Positions 1-6,190 of a stretch of 7,920 nt of DNA are shown here, piece by piece (the first letter of the stretch is position 1; each line of letters begins with the position of its first letter). The notes beneath the pieces are model-generated. The model had not been told where the DNA came from and did no database searches. It was given only the letters and a program-made list of their open reading frames with translations. Source of the DNA: Desulfocapsa sp. (GTDB lineage Bacteria; Desulfobacterota; Desulfobulbia; Desulfobulbales; Desulfocapsaceae); NCBI GenBank assembly GCA_030635405.1, contig DAOVZA010000075.1, positions 1-7,920 on the forward strand, written 5' to 3'. A program made the position numbers and the translations under genes.

Positions 1-31
1 AGAAAATTATTAATAATTATTTGATACACAA

Positions 32-1003
32 ATGAAAATATACAGAGATTTAGGCAAGATTAAAGAACAATTTCCACATGCCTGTGTAACCATCGGAAAT
101 TTTGACGGGGTGCATTTGGGGCATCAGTTGCTCTTTGGTGAAGTGGTACAACGTGCGTATCGCAGTAGTGGTACAAGCGTTGCTGTAACCTTTGATCCAC
201 ACCCGTTGCAGGTATTGCGAAAGGAAGGGATAAAGCTCATCTCCACCTGTGATCAGAAGGCTGAACTTATCGAGCATGCTGGAATCGACGTTCTGATCAT
301 TATACCGTTTTCCATGAAATTCGCCGGTATAACAGCGCACCATTTTGTTGACGATATTTTACGGGGAACCATCGGGGTAAAAGAGCTTGTTGTCGGCTAT
401 GATTATGCTTTTGGGAAGGGACGTGTTGGTAATATCGATTTCTTAAAGCAGCAGGGCATTGAAAAAGAGTTCTCAGTTACGGTGGTGGATGCCCATTACG
501 AGCAGGACTGTCTTGTGAGTTCCACAAAAGTTCGGGAACTGGTTGCAGAAGGTCGCATGGCAGATGCCAGAAAACTCCTTGGAAGGTATTATCAAATACG
601 GGGTGAGGTCCAACTGGGAAAGCAGCGTGGCGGTAAAGAGATTGGTTTTCCTACTGCAAATCTGAATATGGACAAGGAAGATTTGATCCCAAAGATGGGG
701 GTGTATGTCTGTCAGGTTATTTGTGAAGGCAAATGCTATGGCGGAGTACTTAATATTGGTGTGAATCCCACCTTTGGAGAAGAGCGCCTCGTCGCTGAAA
801 CACATATCTTTGATTTTGATCAGGATATTTACGGGAAACCAATCAAAGTGAATTTACTGAGGTTCTTACGCGGTGAGAAGAAATTTTCTGGGATTAAAGA
901 GCTATCAGCCCAAATAGCAAAGGATGTCATTGAGGCAAAAGGGATTTTAACTGAGCAGCAGCAGGAATTAACTCTTTCATGTGAAGAACGTTTTAATAAA
1001 TAG
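32..1003 (+). CDS. ribF: Bifunctional riboflavin kinase / FAD synthetase
   Basis: Cytoplasmic enzyme that phosphorylates riboflavin to FMN and then adenylylates FMN to FAD. The N-terminal nucleotidyltransferase half shows GNFDGVHLGH (residues 22-31, the HxGH-type signature), TFDPHP (53-58), GYDYAFGKGRVGN (122-134) and SSTKVRE (163-169). The C-terminal flavokinase half (about 183-305) shows GFPTANL (205-211), GVLNIGVNPTFG (238-249), the conserved Glu in ETHIFDFD (256-263) and RFLRGEKKF (277-285). At 323 residues it is of normal family length and both activities look intact. The ATG at 32 leads straight into the expected N-terminus, but no Shine-Dalgarno is visible in the 31 nt before it, which are very AT-rich. 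It is followed by a 179-nt gap, so it may be transcribed separately from the genes downstream. Family assignment is near certain from the motifs; its transcription unit is unknown because the window starts here. Confidence 0.97.
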   Translation: MKIYRDLGKIKEQFPHACVTIGNFDGVHLGHQLLFGEVVQRAYRSSGTSVAVTFDPHPLQVLRKEGIKLISTCDQKAELIEHAGIDVLIIIPFSMKFAGITAHHFVDDILRGTIGVKELVVGYDYAFGKGRVGNIDFLKQQGIEKEFSVTVVDAHYEQDCLVSSTKVRELVAEGRMADARKLLGRYYQIRGEVQLGKQRGGKEIGFPTANLNMDKEDLIPKMGVYVCQVICEGKCYGGVLNIGVNPTFGEERLVAETHIFDFDQDIYGKPIKVNLLRFLRGEKKFSGIKELSAQIAKDVIEAKGILTEQQQELTLSCEERFNK

Positions 1004-1182
1004 CTTCAATGGTTGTGCTGAGGTTCCAATATTTCTTCTTGCATGTCGGCAGATGGTGTCTATAGTATAGTCGCTTTGGCTTTGAAAGAAGTAGCAAATG
1101 CTATGCCGCCTGGCATTAAGTCACATACCAGTTTTACATTTAAAAGTGATAATCTAAAAACATATTGAAATAGAGGAACATC
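1004..1182. other. Gap between ribF and the first TPR gene
   Basis: This 179-nt stretch holds no convincing gene. A 41-codon open frame (1043-1168, ATG to TGA) lacks a Shine-Dalgarno and any recognisable motif. A short hairpin can be drawn from ATGCC (1103-1107) and GGCAT (1112-1116) with a 4-nt loop, but no T-run follows, so it is not a terminator. The 3' end carries TTTACA (1133-1138) and GATAAT (1148-1153), which look like -35 and -10 elements but are only 9 nt apart, too close to work together. A good Shine-Dalgarno, GAGG at 1173-1176, lies 6 nt before the ATG at 1183. A promoter for the TPR gene is likely in this gap, but I cannot place it. Confidence 0.5.
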
Positions 1183-1830
1183 ATGTCAGAAGAAAATAAT
1201 TTAGACGATTTGATAGAAGATCTGCCGACAGTTATCGCAGAGATGGAGAAAAAGTGTAAACAAAATCCTGATAATGTTGTTACCTGGCATCATCTTGGGC
1301 TTGTTTATATGAAGTCTGGCGATATCAATAAGGCAATCGAATGTCTTGAAAAGTGTATTGTACTTGATGAGCAGGCTAATCAGCCTATGATCAATCTTGG
1401 GGCGATTTATTTTGGTCAGGGAAACCTGGAAAAAGCCCAGGAATTAAATGAAATGGCCATCAAAGTTCAGCCTGATACTTCAGCACAAGCTCACGCAAAC
1501 CTCGGGCTTATCTGGCAGCATCGCAACGAACTTGATAAATCAATTGCCTCCTACGAAAAAGCCATCCAGTATGATCCTAAACTCGCCACTGTATGGATGA
1601 ATCTTACATCTGTACTCACAATGAAGGGTGAAGACGAACGTGCTCTTAAAGCTGCCACTAAGGCAACGGAACTTGAGCCGGACTCAGCTCTTGGCCAGAA
1701 TAATCTTGCCGTAGCACTTTTTTTCAGCGGTGACTTTAGCAAAGCCATGAGTCACGTGGATAAAGCCAAAGAGTTAGGATATTCAGTTGACCCCAAATTT
1801 ATTGCAGGGCTTCAGGAAAAATTAGCATAG
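1183..1830 (+). CDS. Tetratricopeptide repeat (TPR) protein
   Basis: A 215-residue soluble protein made almost entirely of TPR helical hairpins, which normally serve as protein-protein interaction scaffolds. About five units can be read: roughly 33-65 (WHHLGLVYMKSGDINKAIEC), 67-99 (NLGAIYFGQGNLEKAQELNE), 103-134 (ANLGLIWQHRNELDKSIASY), 137-168 and 171-200. They carry the typical G/A-Y-x-G and A-P/D spacing. An acidic N-terminal segment (1-30) precedes the repeats, and a short tail (SVDPKFIAGLQEKL) follows. There is no signal peptide, membrane segment or catalytic domain, so it is probably cytoplasmic. The ATG at 1183 has a good Shine-Dalgarno (GAGG, 6-nt spacer). The next gene begins 4 nt after its stop, so the two are very likely co-transcribed and translationally coupled. 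The fold is clear; the partner and role are not. A function linked to its downstream neighbour is inference from spacing. Confidence 0.9.
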   Translation: MSEENNLDDLIEDLPTVIAEMEKKCKQNPDNVVTWHHLGLVYMKSGDINKAIECLEKCIVLDEQANQPMINLGAIYFGQGNLEKAQELNEMAIKVQPDTSAQAHANLGLIWQHRNELDKSIASYEKAIQYDPKLATVWMNLTSVLTMKGEDERALKAATKATELEPDSALGQNNLAVALFFSGDFSKAMSHVDKAKELGYSVDPKFIAGLQEKLA

Positions 1831-1834
1831 AGTT

Positions 1835-2974
1835 ATGAAAAAAACAAAAATTACCACGGCTCCCTGGTGTCCATTCTGTGGCCAGAAAGTAGGGCGAGCC
1901 ACCGATGCAATTGAGCGTAAAATGCAGGAGTTCCAGGTTGGTCGTTGTGAATGTGGGGCTGTTTATACCTGTGATCCCACTGGTCACAATATTGGATCGG
2001 CAATGGTTGAGACACTGGTTTTTGCGTGTAATGACAATTGGGATTTTGCGTGGGACCTTATGCCAGAGGATGATTATCTGACTGGCAGAGTGGAAGATTA
2101 TGATGAAACAACCCATCAGATAGTGAATACACGAAATATCGATGGACGCCCTGTTCGAGGCGTCCTTTATTTTGTACGTCTTCATACAGAAATTGCAGAA
2201 ATTGCAAAGCGGGTTAAACAGAAGCAGGATGATCTTGCCCGCGAAGCTGTCTCTCCGATTATAAATGAAGCTGCAGAGATGATGCCGACTCCTGAACCTC
2301 AGCTTGACCCTAAACGGACAAAACTGAAAGCTACCAAAAAAAATGTTAAAGAAGCCAGGGATAATGGTGACATCGACATCCTGGTAACACTCTGTTTTGA
2401 TAACAGAAAGACCCTTCGCCTTCTGCAACGTCTGTTGTATGATGTAGACGATGCCAGACGATGGGAGACTGCATGGATTATCGGCCAGGTTTGTTCGCGT
2501 GTTGCAAACAAAATGCCAGGGCAGGTTTCAGAGCTTATTCATCGTATGTTTGAAGCATGTTCCGATTCGGCTGCTGCACCATGGGGTATGCTTGAAACAC
2601 TTGGAGAAGTGATTTCTAGCCGTCCTGATATATTCGGTGCTTTTACAAGACATCTGTTGAATTACATGGGTGACGAATCCACGCAGGCGCAAGTAATATG
2701 GGCCCTGTCAAAAATAGCCGCTAAAAGACCTGATTTGATCCGCGAGACTCCTTTCTTCAACTTATTTCACTTCCTGCAACATCCAAAACCTGAGATGCGA
2801 GGCCTTGTTGTACAACTCTTAGGTCGTATACGAGCGACTGAGGTAAGTGCGCAGCTCATGGAGCTTAGCGATGATCAGGAAAAACTTGTGATTTGGGAAG
2901 ATAGAAAACCGGTTGAATATACTGTTGCCGATCTGGTAAAAATAGCATTGGAACAGATTAGTTCCACTGAGTAA
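1835..2974 (+). CDS. Zinc-knuckle and helical (HEAT-like) repeat protein, function unknown
   Basis: A 379-residue protein with two parts. The N-terminus has CPFCG (Cys12, Cys15), then CECG (Cys38, Cys40) and Cys46, a pattern that suggests a zinc ribbon. It runs into a conserved-looking block, GAVYTCDPTGHNIGSAM (41-57), and a mostly beta, acidic region to about 115. A Lys/Pro-rich linker (about 150-175) leads to an all-helical C-terminus (about 180-375) with amphipathic repeats such as RRWETAWIIGQVCSRVANK (208-226), QAQVIWALSKIAAKRPDLI (284-302) and EMRGLVVQLLGRI (320-332), which look like HEAT/ARM repeats. From memory it resembles the family named after Desulfovibrio vulgaris DVU0298; I could not check this. 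No catalytic motif, signal peptide or membrane segment is seen. It begins 4 nt after the TPR gene; the nearest purine-rich sites (AGGA at 1814-1817; AGAG at 1829-1832) are badly spaced, which points to translational coupling. Scaffold or adaptor work is an inference from the fold. Confidence 0.85.
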   Translation: MKKTKITTAPWCPFCGQKVGRATDAIERKMQEFQVGRCECGAVYTCDPTGHNIGSAMVETLVFACNDNWDFAWDLMPEDDYLTGRVEDYDETTHQIVNTRNIDGRPVRGVLYFVRLHTEIAEIAKRVKQKQDDLAREAVSPIINEAAEMMPTPEPQLDPKRTKLKATKKNVKEARDNGDIDILVTLCFDNRKTLRLLQRLLYDVDDARRWETAWIIGQVCSRVANKMPGQVSELIHRMFEACSDSAAAPWGMLETLGEVISSRPDIFGAFTRHLLNYMGDESTQAQVIWALSKIAAKRPDLIRETPFFNLFHFLQHPKPEMRGLVVQLLGRIRATEVSAQLMELSDDQEKLVIWEDRKPVEYTVADLVKIALEQISSTE

Positions 2975-3012
2975 AAACAGCGATATAAGTATAAATTAAA
3001 AATATAAGGGCT

Positions 3013-3033
3013 TTGTCCTGCTCTGCAGGACAA
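3013..3033 (+). repeat. Perfect intercistronic hairpin upstream of the second TPR gene
   Basis: The arms TTGTCCTGC (3013-3021) and GCAGGACAA (3025-3033) are perfectly complementary around a 3-nt loop (TCT), and T3012-G3034 adds a wobble pair. No T-run follows on the + strand, so this is not a standard intrinsic terminator. On the - strand the sequence beyond it is AT-rich but has no immediate T-tract. Its 3' foot lies 3 nt before the Shine-Dalgarno (3037-3042) of the gene at 3053. It is most likely an mRNA structure that sets the 5' end, stability or processing of the downstream message; a protein-binding palindrome is the alternative. Confidence 0.8.
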
Positions 3034-3036
3034 GTG

Positions 3037-3042
3037 AAGGAG
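3037..3042 (+). promoter_or_regulatory. Strong Shine-Dalgarno for the second TPR gene
   Basis: AAGGAG sits 10 nt before the ATG at 3053 and is the best match to the 16S rRNA 3' end in the window. Neighbouring genes have weak sites, such as GTGA or GTGAT before ribE, nusB and ftsK. Together with the hairpin just upstream and the AT-rich 2980-3008 stretch, it suggests this gene is expressed at its own, possibly higher, level. Confidence 0.7.
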
Positions 3043-3052
3043 ATACAAAAAT

Positions 3053-3655
3053 ATGATAGGTAATATACAGCCCTTGGCTGACATCAAAAAAGCTGGTCAG
3101 AAAGAAGAAAAAAAACGTTCCTCTGATCCCATTCAGGCTGAGTATGATGATGGAATAGAGTTTTTAAAAGTAGAAGACTTTACCCAGGCTGCAGTAGCTT
3201 TTCATAATGTTTTACGTGCCTATGAAGAGAAAAAACATCAGGACGGAATTGCAAATGCTTCTAACCAGCTAGGGAATGTCTGTATCGGAAAAGGAGATTT
3301 TGAAAAGGCAAAAGAGCATTACCAACGTGCCTGGGAAATCTGTGACCGTTTTGAAGATCCGATGAGTATGCTTGCCATTTCCCTGCAACTCATTGTTGTT
3401 CATAGAGGTCTTAATGAGAATGATAAGGCTCTTGATATCTGCTTTGATATGCTTGACGTTCATAATTCAAATAATAATCCGCAGGGAACTGTGGCTACTT
3501 TGGAGACCATTGCAGACATTTATCTGTCTCAGGGCGACAAGTTAAAAACCGCCGATACGTATCGAACCATTGCCTCCATTCATAGTAATTTTAAGCATAA
3601 AAATATTGCAGAAAAATTTAAAACAAGAGCAAAAGAGCTTGAAGCAGAAGCTTAA
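3053..3655 (+). CDS. TPR-repeat protein, function unknown
   Basis: A 200-residue, probably cytoplasmic protein. After a charged, Lys-rich N-terminus (about 10-25) come about four helical-hairpin repeats of nearly 40 residues: roughly 26-60, 66-100 (NQLGNVCIGKGDFEKAKEHY), 106-138 and 146-182 (TLETIADIYLSQGDKLKTAD). The longer spacing is typical of the TPR variety seen in MalT/Rap-type scaffolds rather than canonical 34-residue TPRs. There is no catalytic motif, signal peptide or membrane segment. The start at 3053 is supported by AAGGAG 10 nt upstream. It is separated from the helical-repeat gene by 78 nt containing a perfect hairpin, and from ribE by only 18 nt, so read-through into the riboflavin genes is likely. 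It occupies the place immediately before ribE where ribD is common in other bacteria, but it has no similarity to a deaminase or reductase. Role unknown; the TPR fold is well supported. Confidence 0.88.
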   Translation: MIGNIQPLADIKKAGQKEEKKRSSDPIQAEYDDGIEFLKVEDFTQAAVAFHNVLRAYEEKKHQDGIANASNQLGNVCIGKGDFEKAKEHYQRAWEICDRFEDPMSMLAISLQLIVVHRGLNENDKALDICFDMLDVHNSNNNPQGTVATLETIADIYLSQGDKLKTADTYRTIASIHSNFKHKNIAEKFKTRAKELEAEA

Positions 3656-3673
3656 AGTGATTCTTTAAAACAA

Positions 3674-4336
3674 ATGTTTACAGGAATAATAGAGGGTACC
3701 GGGAAACTACTCGCCAAACGTAATGCTGGTGGTGGTATGGCCTTTGACCTGTTGGCTGATTTTGATCTTGCCAACCCTGAAGAGGGAGAGTCAATAGCTG
3801 TTAACGGTGTATGTCTTACTGCTTACAATATAGAAAAACGTAAATTTACAGTTGATGTTTCACCTGAAAGTCTCTCACGTACAACTCTTGGCACCATCAA
3901 TGTGGGTGGCAAGCTTAATATGGAACGAGCCCTCCAGTTAACTGATCGTCTTGGCGGACATATTGTTTCAGGCCACGTCGATTGCGTAGCAACCATTCGG
4001 GAGCTTCAGGCAAAGGGAGATTTCACTCTGTTCTCCTTTAGTTTTCCAAAAGAATTTGGTCGGTATGTTATTGAAAAAGGATCTATCACCATTAATGGGG
4101 TGAGTCTTACTGTAAATAGTTGTACCATGGACACCTTTGAGGTTTCTATTATTCCCCATACCCTTATGATTACGACTCTCGGCGTGCTTAAAAGGGGAAG
4201 TGAAGTGAATATTGAAGTGGATATTATAGGTAAATATGTGGAAAAGATGCTTCTTCCCAGAGAGTCTGGTGACAATAAACCAGGCACCGGAAATGGTATT
4301 AATCCAGCATTCCTTGCAGAAAATGGATTTTTCTAA
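3674..4336 (+). CDS. ribE: Riboflavin synthase (alpha chain)
   Basis: Catalyses the last step of riboflavin synthesis, the dismutation of two 6,7-dimethyl-8-ribityllumazine molecules to riboflavin plus the pyrimidinedione that RibH reuses. The protein shows the usual tandem lumazine-binding barrels. The first starts MFTGIIEGTG (1-10) and contains NGVCLT (44-49); the linking segment has GGHIVSGHVD (94-103). The second contains GSITINGVSLTVN (136-148), PHT (161-163) and NIEVDIIGKYVEKM (179-192). At 220 residues it has the normal length, with a short polar tail ending FLAENGFF. The ATG at 3674 is fixed by the invariant MFTG start. Only a weak AGTGAT (3656-3661, 12-nt spacer) precedes it, so translation may depend on coupling with the TPR gene 18 nt upstream. 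It heads the ribE-ribBA-ribH run. The symbol ribE follows the enterobacterial convention; some annotations call this protein RibC or use ribE for lumazine synthase. Confidence 0.97.
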   Translation: MFTGIIEGTGKLLAKRNAGGGMAFDLLADFDLANPEEGESIAVNGVCLTAYNIEKRKFTVDVSPESLSRTTLGTINVGGKLNMERALQLTDRLGGHIVSGHVDCVATIRELQAKGDFTLFSFSFPKEFGRYVIEKGSITINGVSLTVNSCTMDTFEVSIIPHTLMITTLGVLKRGSEVNIEVDIIGKYVEKMLLPRESGDNKPGTGNGINPAFLAENGFF

Positions 4337-4377
4337 TAAATGAAATACTCGTTTATAAATAAGTCAAAATATTAAAT

Positions 4378-4381
4378 AGGT
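4378..4381 (+). promoter_or_regulatory. Shine-Dalgarno that decides the ribBA start
   Basis: AGGT at 4378-4381 lies 8 nt before ATG 4390. The in-frame TTG at 4381 overlaps this site and so would have no ribosome-binding site of its own at a usable distance. This favours ATG 4390 as the start and a 403-residue RibBA. Confidence 0.65.
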
Positions 4382-4389
4382 TGATTGTT

Positions 4390-5601
4390 ATGGCTGTTAG
4401 TTCAATTGATGAAGTTATAGAAGACATTAAAGCCGGTAAAATGGTTATTCTCGTTGACGATGAAGATCGTGAAAATGAGGGTGATCTTTATATGGCAGCA
4501 TCTGCTGTTACTCCTGAGGCGGTTAATTTCATGGCCACTCACGGACGAGGCCTGATTTGCCTGACTTTGAGTCCGGATCTGATCGATAAACTGGAACTTC
4601 CAATGATGGTTTCAGATAACAAATCACCCTATGGAACCGGTTTTACAATCAGTATTGAAGCAACAACTGGTGTAACCACAGGTATCTCAGCAGCAGATAG
4701 AGCGCGCACGATTGAAGCAGCGGTTGCGCCTGATGCAAAGCCCTCTGATCTTATCAGCCCCGGACACATCTTCCCTCTTCGTGCCCGTGAAGGTGGAGTT
4801 CTTGTGCGCCTCGGGCAAACTGAAGGGTCTGTAGATCTTTCCCGTCTTGCAGGTCTTACTCCCGCCGGAGTGATTTGTGAAATCATGAAAGAAGATGGAA
4901 CCATGGCGCGGATGCCTGATCTTGAAAAATTTGCAGCAGAGCATGATCTGAAGATTTGTACCATCGCTGATCTTGTTGCGTATAGATTGCGTGAAGATAT
5001 TCTTGTACATCGTGCAGCTGAGGCCAGAATTCCAACTGAACATGCTGGTGAATTTAAAGCTGTTGTGTATCAGAATGATGTTGATAATTTTGAGCATCTT
5101 GCCTTTGTTAAAGGAGAGATTGATCCGGACAAAAAGGTTCTTGTAAGAGTTCATTCCGAATGTTTAACCGGAGATGTTTTTGGTTCTGCTCGTTGCGATT
5201 GTGGCGATCAGCTGCACGCGGCCATGCGAATGATAGACCAGGAAGGAGTTGGTATTGTCTTGTACATGCGCCAGGAAGGGCGGGGTATTGGTCTTGTTAA
5301 TAAACTGAAGGCCTACACACTACAGGACGGAGGTATGGATACCGTCGAGGCTAACCACAAGCTTGGTTTTAAGGCAGATCTTCGTGATTATGGTATCGGA
5401 GCTCAAATTTTACGTGATCTTGGCGTACGAAAGATGAGCTTGCTTACAAATAATCCTAAGAAAATTATTGGTCTTGAAGGCTACGGTATAGAAGTTGTCG
5501 ATCGTTTTCCCATTGAAATGGAAGCCAGTGACGAAAATAAAAAATATCTCGAATGTAAGCGGGATCGAATGGGACATTTGATTGAAGTAGATAACGACTA
5601 A
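4390..5601 (+). CDS. ribBA: RibBA: DHBP synthase / GTP cyclohydrolase II
   Basis: Fusion supplying both riboflavin precursors. The N-terminal RibB half (about 1-200) makes 3,4-dihydroxy-2-butanone 4-phosphate from ribulose 5-phosphate; the C-terminal RibA half (about 205-403) opens GTP. RibB motifs: [10 protein letters not shown] (23-32, with metal-ligand Glu28), HGRGLICL (51-58), GHIFPLRA (125-132, His126) and GVICEI (160-165, Glu164). The expected GHTEA motif reads GQTEG, with Gln143 where E. coli RibB has the metal ligand His153; aligned residues from 28 to 164 keep E. coli spacing, so this is not a misalignment. The RibA half looks intact: zinc ligands Cys258, Cys269 and Cys271, RQEGRGIGL (294-302), Tyr309, DTVEAN (317-322), Arg332 and LTNNPKK (352-358). 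Length is normal. An upstream in-frame TTG at 4381 would add three residues but overlaps the Shine-Dalgarno. GTP cyclohydrolase activity is very likely; DHBP synthase activity is probable but needs checking. Confidence 0.95.
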   Translation: MAVSSIDEVIEDIKAGKMVILVDDEDRENEGDLYMAASAVTPEAVNFMATHGRGLICLTLSPDLIDKLELPMMVSDNKSPYGTGFTISIEATTGVTTGISAADRARTIEAAVAPDAKPSDLISPGHIFPLRAREGGVLVRLGQTEGSVDLSRLAGLTPAGVICEIMKEDGTMARMPDLEKFAAEHDLKICTIADLVAYRLREDILVHRAAEARIPTEHAGEFKAVVYQNDVDNFEHLAFVKGEIDPDKKVLVRVHSECLTGDVFGSARCDCGDQLHAAMRMIDQEGVGIVLYMRQEGRGIGLVNKLKAYTLQDGGMDTVEANHKLGFKADLRDYGIGAQILRDLGVRKMSLLTNNPKKIIGLEGYGIEVVDRFPIEMEASDENKKYLECKRDRMGHLIEVDND

Positions 5602-5648
5602 CTCCAAAAGTAACTAATTCAGCAACGTAATTAAGGACATCGAAAAAT

Positions 5649-6116
5649 ATGGCGAATTTTATTGAAGGTAATTTAAAAGCGGATGGGAAGAAATTTGGGA
5701 TTATTGTTGCCCGTTTTAATTCCTTTATTTGTGAGAAACTTCTTGAAGGTGCAATGGATAGTTTGCTTAGATCGGGTGCCTCAGGTGACGATATCGATGT
5801 TGTGAGAGTTCCCGGTGCTTTTGAAATTCCTCTTATTGCCAAGAAGATGGCAAAATCTCAGAAATATGATGCCATAATTTGTCTTGGTGTTGTGATTCGT
5901 GGTGCAACTCCTCATTTTGATGTTGTCGTCAACGAAGTGTCCAAGGGATCTGCCCAGGTAGGACTTGATACTGAGGTACCTGTGATTTTTGGTGTGCTGA
6001 CCACTGAAACAATTGAACAGGCCATTGAACGTTCAGGTACTAAAGCTGGTAATAAGGGCTCGGATGTGGCTATTGCAGCAATTGAGATGGCTAATTTGAT
6101 GAGCAAATTTCAGTAA
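5649..6116 (+). CDS. ribH: 6,7-dimethyl-8-ribityllumazine synthase
   Basis: Condenses the RibA/RibD-derived ribitylaminouracil with DHBP from RibB to form the lumazine used by riboflavin synthase. The protein usually assembles as pentamers or 60-subunit capsids. Seen here: VARFN (20-24), VPGAFEIP (54-61), [15 protein letters not shown] (79-93) with the catalytic His at 89, [16 protein letters not shown] (115-130) with the phosphate-binding Arg128, and a C-terminal helix ([13 protein letters not shown]). At 155 residues it has the classic length of this family. ATG 5649 is preceded by AAGGA (5633-5637) at 11 nt. It lies 47 nt after ribBA with no terminator between, so it belongs to the same operon. 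Assignment is secure; the assembly state cannot be told from the sequence by eye. Confidence 0.97.
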   Translation: MANFIEGNLKADGKKFGIIVARFNSFICEKLLEGAMDSLLRSGASGDDIDVVRVPGAFEIPLIAKKMAKSQKYDAIICLGVVIRGATPHFDVVVNEVSKGSAQVGLDTEVPVIFGVLTTETIEQAIERSGTKAGNKGSDVAIAAIEMANLMSKFQ

Positions 6117-6118
6117 TA

Positions 6119-6144
6119 GGTAACGAACTGAAATTGTACCTTTT
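6119..6144 (+). terminator. Weak hairpin with short T-run after ribH (possible attenuator)
   Basis: GGTA-a-CGA (6119-6126) can pair with TTGTACC (6134-6140), with one bulged A, one G-T wobble and a 7-nt loop, followed by TTTT (6141-6144). The stem is short and AT-rich, so at most it would cause partial termination between ribH and nusB. I rate it weak. Confidence 0.2.
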
Positions 6145-6190
6145 GTAGTAACTTTTTATTCTTTTAACGATTAACTTTTTGTGAAATTCC

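Noticed and set aside
1111..1125. TGGCATTAAGTCACA as a sigma-54 promoter
   Set aside because: The GG element is passable, but the downstream TTGC element with its GC is absent.
1133..1153. TTTACA and GATAAT as a sigma-70 promoter for the first TPR gene
   Set aside because: Only 9 nt separate them, and no good -35 lies 16-18 nt before GATAAT.
1799..2428. 209-codon open frame on the - strand opposite the helical-repeat gene
   Set aside because: Its Cys/Phe/Ile-rich translation shows no domain, and the + strand protein in the same place has clear motifs and gene-like spacing. It is a shadow frame.
2949..2966. Inverted repeat TGGAAC-6 nt-GTTCCA at the end of the helical-repeat gene
   Set aside because: The stem is 6 bp, lies in coding sequence and has no T-tract, so it is neither a terminator nor clearly an operator.
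4381..4389. TTG start adding three residues to RibBA
   Set aside because: The TTG overlaps the AGGT ribosome site, whose spacing suits ATG 4390.
4629..5154. Two overlapping - strand open frames (111 and 155 codons) opposite ribBA
   Set aside because: They lie wholly inside a well-conserved enzyme gene and have no family features.
5465..5842. 125-codon - strand open frame across the ribBA-ribH junction
   Set aside because: It overlaps the ends of two certain genes and has no recognisable domain.
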